A DNA stretch of 64,000 bases from the NCBI GenBank assembly GCA_027922465.2, contig BQMF02000275.1, positions 186,001 to 250,000 on the forward strand, written 5' to 3'. This document shows, piece after piece, positions 10,652-23,798 of the stretch. Origin of the DNA: Turritopsis dohrnii. Its lineage: Eukaryota > Cnidaria > Hydrozoa > Anthoathecata > Oceaniidae. Numbering within the stretch: position 1 is the first letter of the stretch; each line of letters opens with the position of its first letter. The notes under the pieces are model-generated. The model made no database searches. It was not told where the DNA came from and saw nothing but the letters and a program-made list of their open reading frames with translations. The translations under genes were made by a program, and so were the position numbers.

Positions 10652-13600
10652 GACAAACACCAGAATAAAGAACTTTTATAGAATTTTTTAATTTTTTCCT
10701 ACTTTCTAAAGAAGTACAAGTTATCAACAAATAACATCAACAAAATAATAAATAAATCTCCCAATCAATAAGTGATGAAACCAGTGAAATCAGCTTATAA
10801 GAAATTTTATCATGAGATAATAATGAAAAGAATACATGAAATAAATATACTGAAAGGAATTTTCTATCAACCAACCAAACCAATGCTCATGACAACATCA
10901 AAAGATAAAAAACAGTGAAAAACACATTGTAAACATTTTAAGTAAACGAAAGCATTCTTTCGATCATCAGAAACTAACTATAAATTTAAGTGAAATCTTT
11001 TCTTTACTTTTCAATAATTTAAATAAACCATTCAAGTGACAGCTACTTCTTTCAGTTAAAACAACCACGTTTACAGAAACAAACTCAAGGAAGAGAGGAT
11101 TTTTGCTGTCGAACGAAAGAAACAGATCTTCTTGACATTGAAACACTAATGAATTTAATTAAATTTTTTAGACGACAGCAGTGTAGTGGAATGAAATGTT
11201 CCTTACAAGAACAAAAGTCAACCATTATTTTTTTTTTCAAACAATTACTTAACGAGCTAACTCATTAAGTTCTTTTCAATGTGCATGAAAATATAATGGC
11301 TACATTAATTATAACACTAACGAGCTGGAGTTGTTTCCTGAAAGAAATTCACAAGTTGGTTATTGCGAGTGTCTTTGCAAAATTCCAAAACTAATTCAAA
11401 CTTTGTTTACAACCCCAAACATGGAAAAGATGAATAATCAGAACATAGAAAACATTAAAAAAAAAAGTTGAAAATGGAAACATAGAATAAGTTGTATGGA
11501 AATAATTTATGAAGCTTGTCGACAATCTTCACGGTAAACTCATGCCTGTGTTTGGAACTACGTGTATAATAAAAGCAATGTCAGATACTTGAATGAGTGA
11601 TGATGATAAACAGAAAACTCCAAAAACCTCCAGAGAACATCATAGGTCACACAAGGACAGGGTCATTTAGAAAATATTATTTATAGTTGATTTATAGCTG
11701 ATGAGTGTATAAAAACGAAACTAAAAGTACTAAAATAAATTTCAGTCTTTTTTTTCTCACTTTCATGATATCAAAGGTCTGGTTTCATCAAGCACTTTCA
11801 TGGTTTAAATGTCAACTTCACTTCTATGATAATATTATAATGTTTGTTTGTTATTCAAATTCTACAACCAAGAAAAAACCAACTTCTTCACAAATGCTTG
11901 TGAACATTCCTACTTTTACTACAATGGCAACAACAACAAAAAGTATAAGAAAAGTTCATAGACATATGAAGAAATAACACTGTTCAAGTTCCAGTCACGT
12001 TACAATTAATTTTTTCTTCACGAACAAGTTTTATTTTAGAAACATTTAAAAACTTTTAATAAAAGTAATTTTCTTTTTTATTGTATGTCCAATGACGTAG
12101 ATAGGTTTATACGTCTAATGCAATGAATTTTACCATGACTTTTATAATAAACAAAAAAGCTATATCAAAAGAATTTTATTGATTGAAAGGAACAATGGTT
12201 ACTATTGAAGTTCATGACTACAATCTTACTAACCCAATCTATTTGATCACACCAACACTATCAATATTTCAAAAAGGTGGAGACATACACGAATATAAAC
12301 AATGAACTTGTAATATTGTCAATGCGTAAACTATCATCATCACTGTCTTCTAGAAGGTGTGTGATCATCATCAATGGAGGAGTGCAATGAACTTGAAATG
12401 ATGTAAATGCCTTTAATATGACATATCAGACATAATTTGAATAATCAGAGATTAACAGCTAAAGAAAGTTTGAAAGGTAACCGTGGCACGAAAAAAAATA
12501 AACTCAATGTGCTATGATGTAAAGATTTTAGTTTTAGCTTTTGAAGCACATTCAAATTATCATAAAAATGTGCTTGAGTTCAGTAAATATTCCTTATGTC
12601 TCTGTAACACGGTAACAAAATTCCCAAGATAGTGGGGAAAATCACACGTGTAATACAACATTTTCCACAGACAGAGTCATAGAAAGCAATTATCTGTTTT
12701 GATTCAGACTAATTTTTTTGCATTGCTATCTCATAATTTATCAAAACACACTGCTTCCGTTGCTTTTCTACTTGTGGTAACGATCACTTTTGTTGCTTTC
12801 CTTTTCTATACAAAGCAGAAGGAAATACTCCTTATCAAATTACTAACATGAACTCGTTGAAAACGTTTATTTACAAAAGCAATGAATAAAGAAACATCAA
12901 CGAAGGAGATTTCATGGACACACTGAAGCACACGTGGATGGTAAAGAAAAATCATAGAAGATTTTTAAACAAGAGAAACCAAAAGTGTTTTATCATTTTC
13001 ACGTGGCTGTTAACTCCACATAACTTATCAAAAATAAATTTTAAGAATGACAGGATTTTAAGAGAACAAAACAAAACAAAACAAAACACATCTTCTATAC
13101 ATCAGTCACTCTATCAAATGGACGGGTCCATGATCTCTTAAATACTAGTAACATGTTAACAAAGTTTCTATAAATGCCAGTTAATGTCAGACTTCAATAA
13201 AACTAGACATTATTGCCAATGATAAACTGCTCAAATCCAATCAGAAATCAAAACAGTAAAACAAAAATTACAGTGTCAACAGGACAACAGAAATCATTTG
13301 AAAATGATTCAACCTCTACCAATGAATACAGAAATATCAGAGCAGTTAATAAAAAGTTTTTCCTTCCTCGCCTATTGTTATTTACATTTTACACAGCAGT
13401 GTACGATATTCCATTACAAACACCCTGATGTTGAAATATTTGTAAATGTTGTTTTCTGTGAGTAAATAATAACACTCATAGCAAGAGAAAATCTCTTTTA
13501 GAAAAAAAATCAGGGTCGATCTATTGACTTGATAAAATGTCTGAAATTCATGTTATTGAACTAAATAATTTTTCACATTTCAGATATTCTATTGTCAATA

Positions 13601-16600
13601 CTGACATGATAAAAAGAACCATATATCTTAAAATCTTAAAATATTTTCTACATAATCTTCACCGCCATTTCTTCTACTTAATGAATGAACGCGTGTGACA
13701 TGACGAAATCAATTACAGATGACATAAGTAATATCACTTTAAATTTGATGACATCACCAACTCAAATACAAACATAGTAAACTTGTATAATACAAAGATA
13801 TGGTGCTAAATTTCAGAAACTATGTAAACATTCACTGTCTTGTGTGTTACAAAATTCAATCTGGAAGAGTGGGCATATTATAATTCCCTTTTGAAAGATT
13901 CACTTTCTATATTAATTATTACAAATCAAATGAATTATTTTTCTAGTTTCCCTCATTTCCTTCATCCACTATGTTAAAATATTAAAAAGATATCTACCTA
14001 AAAAGGATATCACTTGAAGTGACAAGCAACTTTTTATTTAACATCATTTCAAATACTGAAAACTGAAAACAATTTGATGTGGTTCGACATGATGCTATGC
14101 TGTCCATGGGTAAAAATCCTCACCATTACTCTGATCATTTAATAATATCATTCAGCAAATTCAGCAATAGAACATTGGATAAGTTACTTCTTTCATGGTT
14201 GAAACCTTTACATTTTCTCCCTAATCTAATATAAACCACATCTAATATTATTCAAACAATACTTTCATATTTTCACACTTCAGTCAGGACGGAGAACTTT
14301 AATCTGATCTCATATTCATGTTAATCCTGAATTGTATCGTTTGCCTTTGAAAAGATGAATAAATCAATTAACTGATACGACAACTTGTGTTGAGTGTTAA
14401 ACAGAGTAAACATGCTTTGTTAAGCTATTTCAATTAAATCTCAGAACCAAAGGAGAGACTCTAAAAATAGTTGATCATAAACCAATTTATTAATTTCCAA
14501 TCTGATCGTTTCCAAACATTTACAACAAGAGTTATAATGCACTTCATAAATCAATTTATACCAAAAAATCAACCGGCTATGAGTACATAATATGTAACTG
14601 AACATACATGCGTAAACAAAATACACATGGCAGTTTTTGAGCACCAATACAATAACTGAAATAAACTTGGTTTGTTGTTCTTTTTAGACACCCACATCAA
14701 AACAAACACACACTTTTAAAGAAAAACAGCGGTCATCAAATCTCAAGTAACAAAACATCTCTCGAATATCAAAGCGACGAGACATTGTTGCGAACATCCA
14801 CAATCCATCCATAATACTCAAGCTAACCCTGACCTTTGTCTCAATTTCACAGTTATAAACTGAAAATCTTAAATCTTATAAATCTTATAAATCCTAAATC
14901 AAAATTCTGGGTAACCATGGGAACACAATTAACATTATAACACCACACGAGACAAGCAGGAAAATTCATAAATACGAAACAAAAAATAAGACTTGCAAAA
15001 CATTTGTGACATTAAAAGAAATTTCATGAGAAAAATAAAGCAATAAGAATGGATGAATTCTAATATCTGTACAGCGTTCATTTATCTATCAGTCAATCAA
15101 ATACACAACATGCTTTTCACATAGCCAAATATCACACTATACACTAAAAACCTTACCTACAACAACCATCATAATAAAGCCAGAAAAAAAAACAGTGAAG
15201 GCTTCATAGAAACTTTATGACATTGATGTTTATTTCCACTTTGCCCAATTATAGACAAAAATATTATTTTGTAAGAATTAAAACAAACAAAAGGAACTTC
15301 CAACGAACTAATCAGGAAGTATCAACAATAAAAGACTGCTAATTAAACGAAACGATGGTATGAGCTCTATTTAAAAATGTCCTCGAAAACCAGGAGAAAC
15401 TCTTCCATTGGAACAATCCCAGAAGTAATAACATAATAGTAAAAAATGTTGAAAATAGTCTACAAACTGAACTATCATAGTGTCAGCAGTTTTCTTGTGA
15501 GATAATCTCCACGAGGAAGCCAATCATTTGTTTACTTTGTTTCAGCGCATTGTTAATAATAAACAGCTGCTTGTTCCCAGACCATTTCCCAATTATTCTA
15601 TTTCTACTGACATCAGCATAGTGCAACCTGCAGCTCTACATACAACAGTTCATTATCTGTAAGTCACAAAAAAAGTTCATTTCGGAAATGTGTTATAGAT
15701 TTAAAGAGAGGATGAATTGTCTTAGAAATATTTACTACAAATAATTAGAACTCTGAAAAATGCTTAAAAATTGTCACACATACTAGCAATAATGCTTTGT
15801 AAAACCAACCCATGGATTTCTGGCTTGCCTGAGCACAGTTAAAAGCTGAGGTTTCCTGATAAGTGGATAACAAAAATGCAGAAATTCCTGTTGTGTAAGA
15901 CATACTTCACATACTTGCAAAGATTCTTCAAGGAGTGTGAAAAAAATGTATTTTATATGACATTATAAACAGAATAAAATCATGACCACTCTTGACAGAA
16001 AACCAATTTGATTGGTTAAGAAACAAATAAGCAAACAATATATTGGATGACTGAAATGTTTTGTATTTTTTCATTAAGAGTTAAGTTGAACTTCTTAGTC
16101 AGATGTTGATGAAGTGAAAACATAATTATACATACATTATACATGTCCACTGAATACCTATGAATATTAGTGATGCTTAATGGCAAATTGACTTAAAATA
16201 TACACTGGGAAAATGGAAACAAAATTTTATCTCTTGCAAGCTAAGGTAAAACATTTTTCTAGTGAAAATTTGCTCACAAAAATATTTTATATAAATTCAA
16301 CGAATGTGACTGTTTGAATATTTGTCCCATAATAGTTTATAATGATATCGTCCATAGCAATAAAAAGAATATTCAACCAAAACATATAAAAACCATTAGT
16401 ACAAAGTTTCCCTGCATCATACAAAATGAAACCGCAAAAAAATACAGCTAAAACTCTATTGAACCTTGAAGAAAAAAAAAAACAGAACCGTTCCAGACAA
16501 GGGAAACACAGGTCAACCTAAACAGGATGTATAAATATAGAAGAGCTGATATGGCTATGCTGTGACAAGACTAACGCTTCCAAAGATCTCAACATGACAC

Positions 16601-19180
16601 TAATCTTCGAAGTTGAATGTAAGACTTATCATTAACTTAGTTATTCATGCTGTGTTATAAATTACAAACAATCAATAATAAAAACAAGTCAAGGAAGCAC
16701 GAAGTTGTATTGTTATACAGTTCTATCAATAAAGCAGCATATGTCTAAATATTTACACAGAAGAGAAACTTAAGTTAACAAAGATGTCTTTTCCATACTA
16801 ATCACTACACAAGGCCAGCCCAGGACACAGCAAACAAAGGGAATACAATGGCAAAATCCTTATAAACAATAAGACTCCAGTATTCATGTCTAACGGGACT
16901 AATAGTTGACATAAAACCACTTCCTGAATAAATGTAAATAATCATTCATGTTAATCACCCTGACTACAGGATCAAAGCAGAAACACATTAGCATTTGTTA
17001 TGAAACTACACAAGATTCAGTTTGACAAAAAAAGTGTCATTCATATAGAAATAAAATTTTACCTCTGAAAATAAAAACAACTTGCAAAGAGACTCAACAC
17101 TCTTGTTGCCAGTGCTTAGGAAAAAACTTCATAGTAATTATTTTGATAAGAAATACACAATTTTTTTTCCAAAGTTGATTACGTTACTAATCTTGATTAA
17201 AATAATAAAATAACACTTCTTGCCTCCAATACTACTACTATGCACTAAAGAGAACTTTTGACAGACCTTTGCGTAAATAAATGAATGTACAGGAAGTGTC
17301 ATTTCCGCATGACGAAAAAAAATCCAGAAAACGATTAAGAGTGAAAATCTCCAAAACAACAAGGTGTAAGAAGTCATGAAAAAATATAAGATGATATTGC
17401 TAACAATACTCTGAGCAGACTTAACATAAACATCTACAAAGCATAGCAGACCAATTATACAAATGTCTGAGAAATATTCATAAATGGGAGATGGATTAAC
17501 TCTGCAAACACAGTTGTAAATGCTAACAAAATATTCACCATGCAACAGTGCATGAGCTTCGAATGGCAACGCATATTGACAATTCACAACTTATAATACA
17601 AGCAACATTGTCATGCAAAACCATTCATGCCAGCTTAACACATAAAGATTAACTTAGCTTGTCACTTTTTGAATTCTTTTGAAGAAGGGCGGGGAAAATA
17701 GATAAATTGGGAGACTTGAGCAGTCTTTTGACAAGATAAAACATCAACAAGAAAGACATAAAAAAAAAGTTCACGCAATTAAAACATTGTAATTCCTAAG
17801 TCAGGAAGTCAATAATCAGCTGACAATCAGCTGTCTCTCTTTGAAGTTTTACAAACTGCGTTTAAAAGGGTTATTACATAATATATTCTTTATAGGTCTA
17901 TGAAAGAGCTTGAAGACAAAAACAATGTACATATAAAATGACTGCATCTTCTGTATGATTAAGGTAGAACGCAACTTTAAAATAAGTTGATCAGTTAAAA
18001 TAAGTGATCAGTTATTTAACATCTATCACTTTTGTTGCATCAGAAAGTTAATATTTTTATGTCTGCCCAGGATAACGGTAAAATTCTGATGGAACAGCCA
18101 TGATGGTCTTATAAAAGGGCTATGGAACCTACATGACCATCGAGACATGTAATGAGACATCCTGTGAAAAGTACTACTCAGTTGAGTGTATCAAGTACCA
18201 TTGAATGAAAATAGTTATATGCAATGGTAGGATTTCTCTTTTTAAGCATGTCTAAGCAAGCCTTGGTGAACTATGGGAGGAGGAAAAAACGATGAATTTT
18301 TAACAAAATGTCTATTAATCACCATGATTAGAAAACTTCAATTAAATCTAATTAAAATATCAATAAAAATCAGCTGATAGTAATTATGACCACAATTTAA
18401 AAAAGTATTAAAAAACTATTGGTACTTCCAACAACGGAAGATTGAAGACTCTCTTCATTCGAGCAATTTAGCAGCAAAAGAAATATGAATGGAAAACCTT
18501 GTTAGGTATATCCAAAAATTTAAGGTTTATAATTTAAAAGAGGAATAGTCAAAACTTTCCTCTTCTTTTGATAGGGCTATTAACTACATAGAGGTGACCA
18601 AGTTATTATAGCATTCAGATATAGCATCTATGTGTGGGTCAGTATTAAATTTTCCTTCCCTTGTATTTTCCCTTCAAGCCAAATCATAATTGTACCAAAT
18701 CATAGCAATTCTTCTCCACAGATTTTCAGTAAGCCATTAAAGAATTAGAATTTATGTCAAAAGCAAGTTATACACAATATTATATAAAAGTTTTTCCTAT
18801 TTCCAATCATCACGTTTCAATTCTGCTTTTCAATTTTCCAGTATATTATTAGCACACTTTCATTTCCGGATCGAGTCTTAATTACTAAAACATATTCTGT
18901 TGGAACACCAAGGCCAATATAAACACACACAGATAGAGAAAGCAAAACCATGCTATAATAAAATGACAGCAATATCACATGGCAACATCGAGACAGTCGT
19001 GAATCATTAAAGTTTTGAAATAGATATAGCTTTCATTCATAAAAAGAATGAATGCAGTGGGCGGATACCATTAAAGCAGCGAACGGAAACAATGTTCCAT
19101 TATCATGCTCTCTGATCAAAATAAAGTGTGTAACGGAGCCACAAAAATTTTGTGCAAATTAAAAACAAAATACGATGTAC
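10652..19180. other. Long AT-rich stretch without a supportable gene
   Basis: About 8.5 kb with only short, low-complexity frames on either strand. If the small exon at 19181-19214 belongs to the RasGAP gene this is its first intron; otherwise it is intergenic. A TATA-box-like TATAAAAG on the minus strand lies at 10672-10679, just upstream of the RasGAP start. I saw no RNA gene or bounded transposon in it, though my reading of this stretch was less dense than elsewhere. Confidence 0.4.
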
Positions 19181-19214
19181 CTTCTATCAGTTGTTCATTG
19201 TTAATAACAGCCAT
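19181..19214 (-). CDS. Candidate 5' coding exon (MAVINNEQLIE), link to RasGAP unproven
   Basis: On the minus strand CAAG precedes ATGG (good initiation context), followed by eleven codons and a GTACAT donor leaving phase 1. It is the only start-plus-donor of this quality I noticed upstream of the RasGAP gene. The phase does not join directly to the exon beginning at 10630, which would need phase 0, so another exon would have to lie between. It could equally be chance. Confidence 0.2.
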
Positions 19215-19779
19215 CTTGAGAAGCACCTACACAGTAAAAACAAAGAACATACAATGACTTGCTAAACAATTGAATTCGATTTTGGTAATAGAACACTTAT
19301 CATTGTTATCAATTTAATATTTTCTTGCAATTCATCACTTCTCTGATCATCGAAAAATAGCTTTGATAACTTATTTTCAATGGCAAAAGTAATAGCAAAC
19401 AGTGTTTACCGTACGGATTTATTATAACTAGTGGAACTACATCAACAACTTTCGTTAGTGAAATGCAATAAGCTTCTTCTTCATAATAAAGTTAATACCG
19501 TAAACCTTTTACAAGCCAAGCTCAAACTTGTTGCTATAAAATCTGCTCTATCATGCATCACTTGAAATTTAATAAAACAAAACATTGAAATTGCAAGTAA
19601 TTATGAAATGCAATTAGTCAAACTACAACTAATGACAAAAATATTCAGTAAGCTTCCAAGCGCAGATTTTTATGGAGCAGTCCAGTTAACAATCTGATTA
19701 GACATAAGTGAAAAAAGGTGACCAACCCAATTAAGTAAAGATTCCGGTTGTCATTATTAATACAAAATCTATCAATTAT

Positions 19780-20038
19780 CAGGGTGTTAGCTAGGGTCCT
19801 ACAGGCGCCATTAGACGGCTATTTCCCAATCCAAAAAACTAATAAGTTTCCCAATTGAGTCCAGCAATAAGTTTATGAAAAGTTAGTAACTAAGCTTGCT
19901 GTTAAAATAAATGATTTGATTCAATTTTGAAACATCGGCTTAAACTCATCACTAACATGAGTTTCCGCTTCATTATAAAAATGTTCATCGTAGTTATAGT
20001 CTAACGGCCTCAATTGAGAATTTCTAGCTAACACCCTG
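19780..20038. mobile_element. CAGGGTGTTAGCTAG MITE with 5-bp TSD, copy 1
   Basis: 259 bp with inverted ends CAGGGTGTTAGCTAG and CTAGCTAACACCCTG. ATTAT duplicates on both sides (19775-19779 and 20039-20043). A reverse-oriented copy of nearly the same length is at 46013-46271 with its own duplication. The CAGGG terminus and 5-bp duplication suggest a non-autonomous hAT-like element of the 5-bp-target type. Confidence 0.85.
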
Positions 20039-20043
20039 ATTAT

Positions 20044-21640
20044 ATACAGTGAATTCCAGTGCAGCACTTTTAACTTTTACTTTCTGATTTTTTACATATA
20101 ACTTTTAAGTCAGGGCTAAGAAAATCTAAACTCTTGTAAATTCCCCTTTTCGCCTGGCAGCAATTTTGTTCATTAATTCCTGTTGTATTTAAATCATTGA
20201 AATGTTCCTTGACTGCTTGAGTTTCCATGCTATCTTCTATATTCATTCCAATACACTGCATTTATTACCATGACACAAACCACTAAACATTATAACATTT
20301 ATTATGTTGGTCTGGTCTTAAGGCTGTTATTTCAATTAAAACTATGTTATTTCAATAAGATTTTATAACATTATCTCAATATACTGTTAACACTTACTTT
20401 CAATGAATGCAAATCCAACATAAAAATAATGAACCATAAACGATCAAACTGTAAACTATCTTATTATGAGATGTGAAAACCTTTTAAAGTAATTTGATTT
20501 TAAAATGATTTTTTTTCTTTTTCTGCATTCACTCCTCCTTTGAAATTTCCAAACCTTATTACATGACAGCAGAGTAATAATAGCTTGTCCAGTTTTGAGA
20601 TATTTTAATGATTACAGTGACTCTCTCAATATTAAGTCAGCCTTGTGTGCTCAGATATAAGCAGATTTGATTTGATTCAAGCAATAACAGGACAAACAAA
20701 CCAACAGCGCAATGAGTACCTTAAACCTAAGTTTCATAAAACTACCATTATAAATCTTTCTAAAGGACAAGAATCAATCTTTCTAAAGGACAAGAATCAA
20801 TATTCCCAATCTCATTATAGATTACTACTTTTTTCTTACTTCCATCTGCAATTGGATGCCTAAATTGAGGAAACCAAAACAAAAATCTTTCGTATTTATA
20901 AAAGCTGAGACCATAGACATTTTGTAGATAAAAGCATATATACCTTTTTCAACCAAAATGTCTGTTAATCAAACACTTCTACATAAAAAAATCACTAATA
21001 ACAGACTTTTTTTTACTGCCTTCCAAAATAATATACTTTTATGGTACTAATTTTTGCTGGTACTAATTTTTGCAGTATTTCTTTTCAAAAAAATTGTATT
21101 TCGTGGGTATTAATTTTCGTGAACTGTCAAAAATGGAGTGCTTTTTTTTTAATCTTCCAAATTTGAAAAATTAAAAGCAAAAGGACTGTTAGTTAACACA
21201 AATCTTTTATTTTTCTTCTAACATTTAAAATATTACAATATAACTATTATTGTAATATTTTGTAGTATAATACTACAATAAATCAGATGTGTTGCCATTG
21301 TCATCAGTAGTAATAACGTAATCATCATCATATACAGGTTGTATGTAAAATCGAAAGACATTCGTGTCATGTTCCTTATCAAAACCCTGGTCATGAAAAA
21401 CGTCAAAATGTCATTGTAATTGATCTTGTTAGTAGCCTTGCACTTTCTGAATTTAATTTCGGAGTTTTATTCAATTTTTTTTGCAAGTGTTTTCTTTCTC
21501 GCAGTTTCTTTCCTGGGTTGAAACTTTTACCACATCTAATTTCGAAAATGATGTATGCAAATGCCATGTCGAAAAAAGGTGACAAAAAATATAATCAAGG
21601 TGTGAAAACCCTGTGACGAAAAATTAAAATCAAGGAATAG
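20044..21640. other. No gene seen
   Basis: AT-rich DNA with short frames only. A local direct duplication of TCTTTCTAAAGGACAAGAAT occurs at about 20756-20798. Nothing else supportable. Confidence 0.4.
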
Positions 21641-21905
21641 TGACTTAAACGCTCAAAAAACTGAGACAAAAAATGTATGGGATTGTTTTGGTATGACCAA
21701 CCAATTTCATGGATCAAAGATTTTGATGACGTCATAGTCACAGTACCAAATAAAAATTAGGTCAAAATTTTTTGTCACCCATCACCTGTATCGCGGACCC
21801 CAAAAAACATCAGTTATCCCTATTGGTTCTCAAGATATTTCCCCAAAAATGTTGCATTCGATTGAGGATGCAATGCAATGATAACAATAAAAACTGACGT
21901 CACAC
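21640..21905 (+). repeat. Dispersed repeat (TGTATGGGAT...GCGGACCCC family), copy 1
   Basis: Carries the ordered blocks GTATGGGAT, GACCAACC, GATGACGTCA, TTTTTTGTCACCC, GCGGACCCCAAAAAAC, CCCTATTGG and ending ACTGACGTCACA. The same blocks in the same order occur at 42601-43071, 43072-43561 and 45575-45850, and inverted at 46760-46985. Confidence 0.6.
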
Positions 21906-22080
21906 CACATGCTACTATATAATAATCGTTAAAAAACGCATGGCCTAACAAGGAATATGACCATGATTAATAGAATTTTGACCGCAAAATTCAATAGAAT
22001 TTACCACTCTCTTAAATAAAAGTGTGACACACACTCGCTATCTTCATAAGATGATTATTGGATATAGAGAGGCTTTTATA

Positions 22081-23793
22081 TGTGACGGTTTATGGGAAAA
22101 GGATAACAAGCGAAAAAGCGATTTGAATCGCTTAATTGATTAAGCGATTATTTGAAGCTAAAAAGCGATTCTTTAAAATCGATTTTTAGCTTCAAATAAT
22201 CGCTTTTCCGATTCACATGAATCGCTTTTCCGATTCTAATGAATCGCTTTTCCGATTCTAATGAATCGCTTTTTAGATTCTAATGAATCGCTTTTCCGAT
22301 TCCAATGAATCGCTTTTCCGATTCTAATGAATCGCTTTTTTGATTCTAATGAATCGCTTTTTTGATTCTATATCACTCACTCAAGTGTTGATTAAAATTC
22401 TGATAAACATTTTCCCCCAAGGAATAAACCAAAATATCAATCGAACAACTCAAAAAAGAATTGTAAGGGACGGTTTCTATTGGTAGTAACTTTAAAACAA
22501 ACTTTTTTTTTCTTTTTTATTAAACTGAATAAAAACCATGTTCTGTTATGTGAACAGCGGTGGAACAACTTAAACATAAAAAAGAATTATAGCAGACGGT
22601 TTCTATTTGTAGCAACTTGAGAACAAACCGTTGTTTATTTTATGTCCTAGTGAATAAGAACCAGGTAACCAGTTCATTATTTAACACGAACGCGTGCTAC
22701 CTGTAATTATACATCCGTCACATTGAGTTTTCAAAATAATGCTGAAGTCGCGATAACAACAACATCTTTTGAGAGTGTAGACATCTTTATCAATAAAAAA
22801 ACTTTTTATTTTTATTTGGCAAAATAGCAATTAGATATAATACTCCCAGTTATGTTCCAACCTCGAAAACTGGCGCATGGGAATATGAAAAATATAAACA
22901 TACATAGACGTTGAACGAAACGAAACGTAGGAAGTAGGTGAATCCTACTTTTCATATTCTAACAAAATACCGTCACTTTATTTTATTTATATCGTTTGTT
23001 ATCAAAATCCCTTGGACGGTCACGTATATGAAACATGGAATCTACTATGTAAACAAACAATCTTATTATGGCGATAGCAACGATTTTTAGTTTTTATTTA
23101 CATTTCCTTTTCGAAAAAGATTTTTTTTCTCTCTCTTGGCGCACATTTGTCTTTAAAATATATTTTGCAGCTCATGCAAGTATATTTCTTTTGTTATAAA
23201 TTCTGGTTATTAATTAAGCTACGTTTACATTAGCGAAAGATCCAATCACGTTCTTTCCCCAGTATTCGCCCGTTTCTTCTGCGTTAAATTTTCCAAAAGT
23301 GGAAAACAGCCTTTAGTCTAAAAATAAAAATCTATTTCCAGATGGATGGTGTTTTTGTATCTATTCATATTATTGCGCCAGTTTTATAATAATGCCGTTT
23401 TTCACCATTTGGTTCTTGTTTATAATTTGAGGTTTAATGCTTCTATTTTATTATGATACATAGAGAATCTACGATGATGAAAATCTTATTAACTTATTGA
23501 CTTTATTCTTATAATTAACATCACTTCTGACTTACAAATCGATTTTTTGAAATCGCTTTTCCGATTCAAGTGAATCGCTTTTCCGATTCAACCTAATCGC
23601 TTTTCCGATTCAAGTGAATCGCTTTTCCGATTCAAGTGAATCGCTTTTCCGATTCAAGTGAATCGCTTTTCCGATTCAAGTGAATCGATTTCGAAATCGC
23701 TTTTCCGATTATTTTGAATCGATTTTTTGCAGCTAAAAATCGATTTTAAAGAATGATTTTTCGCTTGTTATCCTTTTCCCATAAACCGTCACA
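22081..23793. mobile_element. TIR element built of tandem 22-bp hairpin units (element E1)
   Basis: Left end TGTGACGGTTTATGGGAAAA at 22081 and its reverse complement ending at 23793, flanked by TATA on both sides. Just inside each end is a tandem array of about 22-bp units, each holding GAATCGCTTTTCCGATTC, a hairpin with 6-bp arms GAATCG and CGATTC: about eight units at 22190-22375 and seven at 23555-23705. The arrays are themselves in inverted arrangement, extending the terminal repeats. The 1.1 kb centre is AT-rich and encodes nothing recognisable, so the element is non-autonomous. Confidence 0.75.
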
Positions 23794-23798
23794 TATAA

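Noticed and set aside
10672..10679. TATAAAAG as the RasGAP TATA box
   Set aside because: It would put the transcription start about at the chosen Met, and the 5' end of the gene is unresolved, so it is noted but not called as a promoter.
17138..17587. 149-codon minus-strand frame, the longest in the 10.6-19.2 kb stretch
   Set aside because: Hydrophobic and low-complexity composition typical of AT-rich DNA, no motif, no splice context linking it to the RasGAP.
22190..22375. Regular short repeats that superficially resemble a CRISPR array
   Set aside because: Units are contiguous 22-mers without unique spacers, in a clearly eukaryotic context, and belong to a TIR element.
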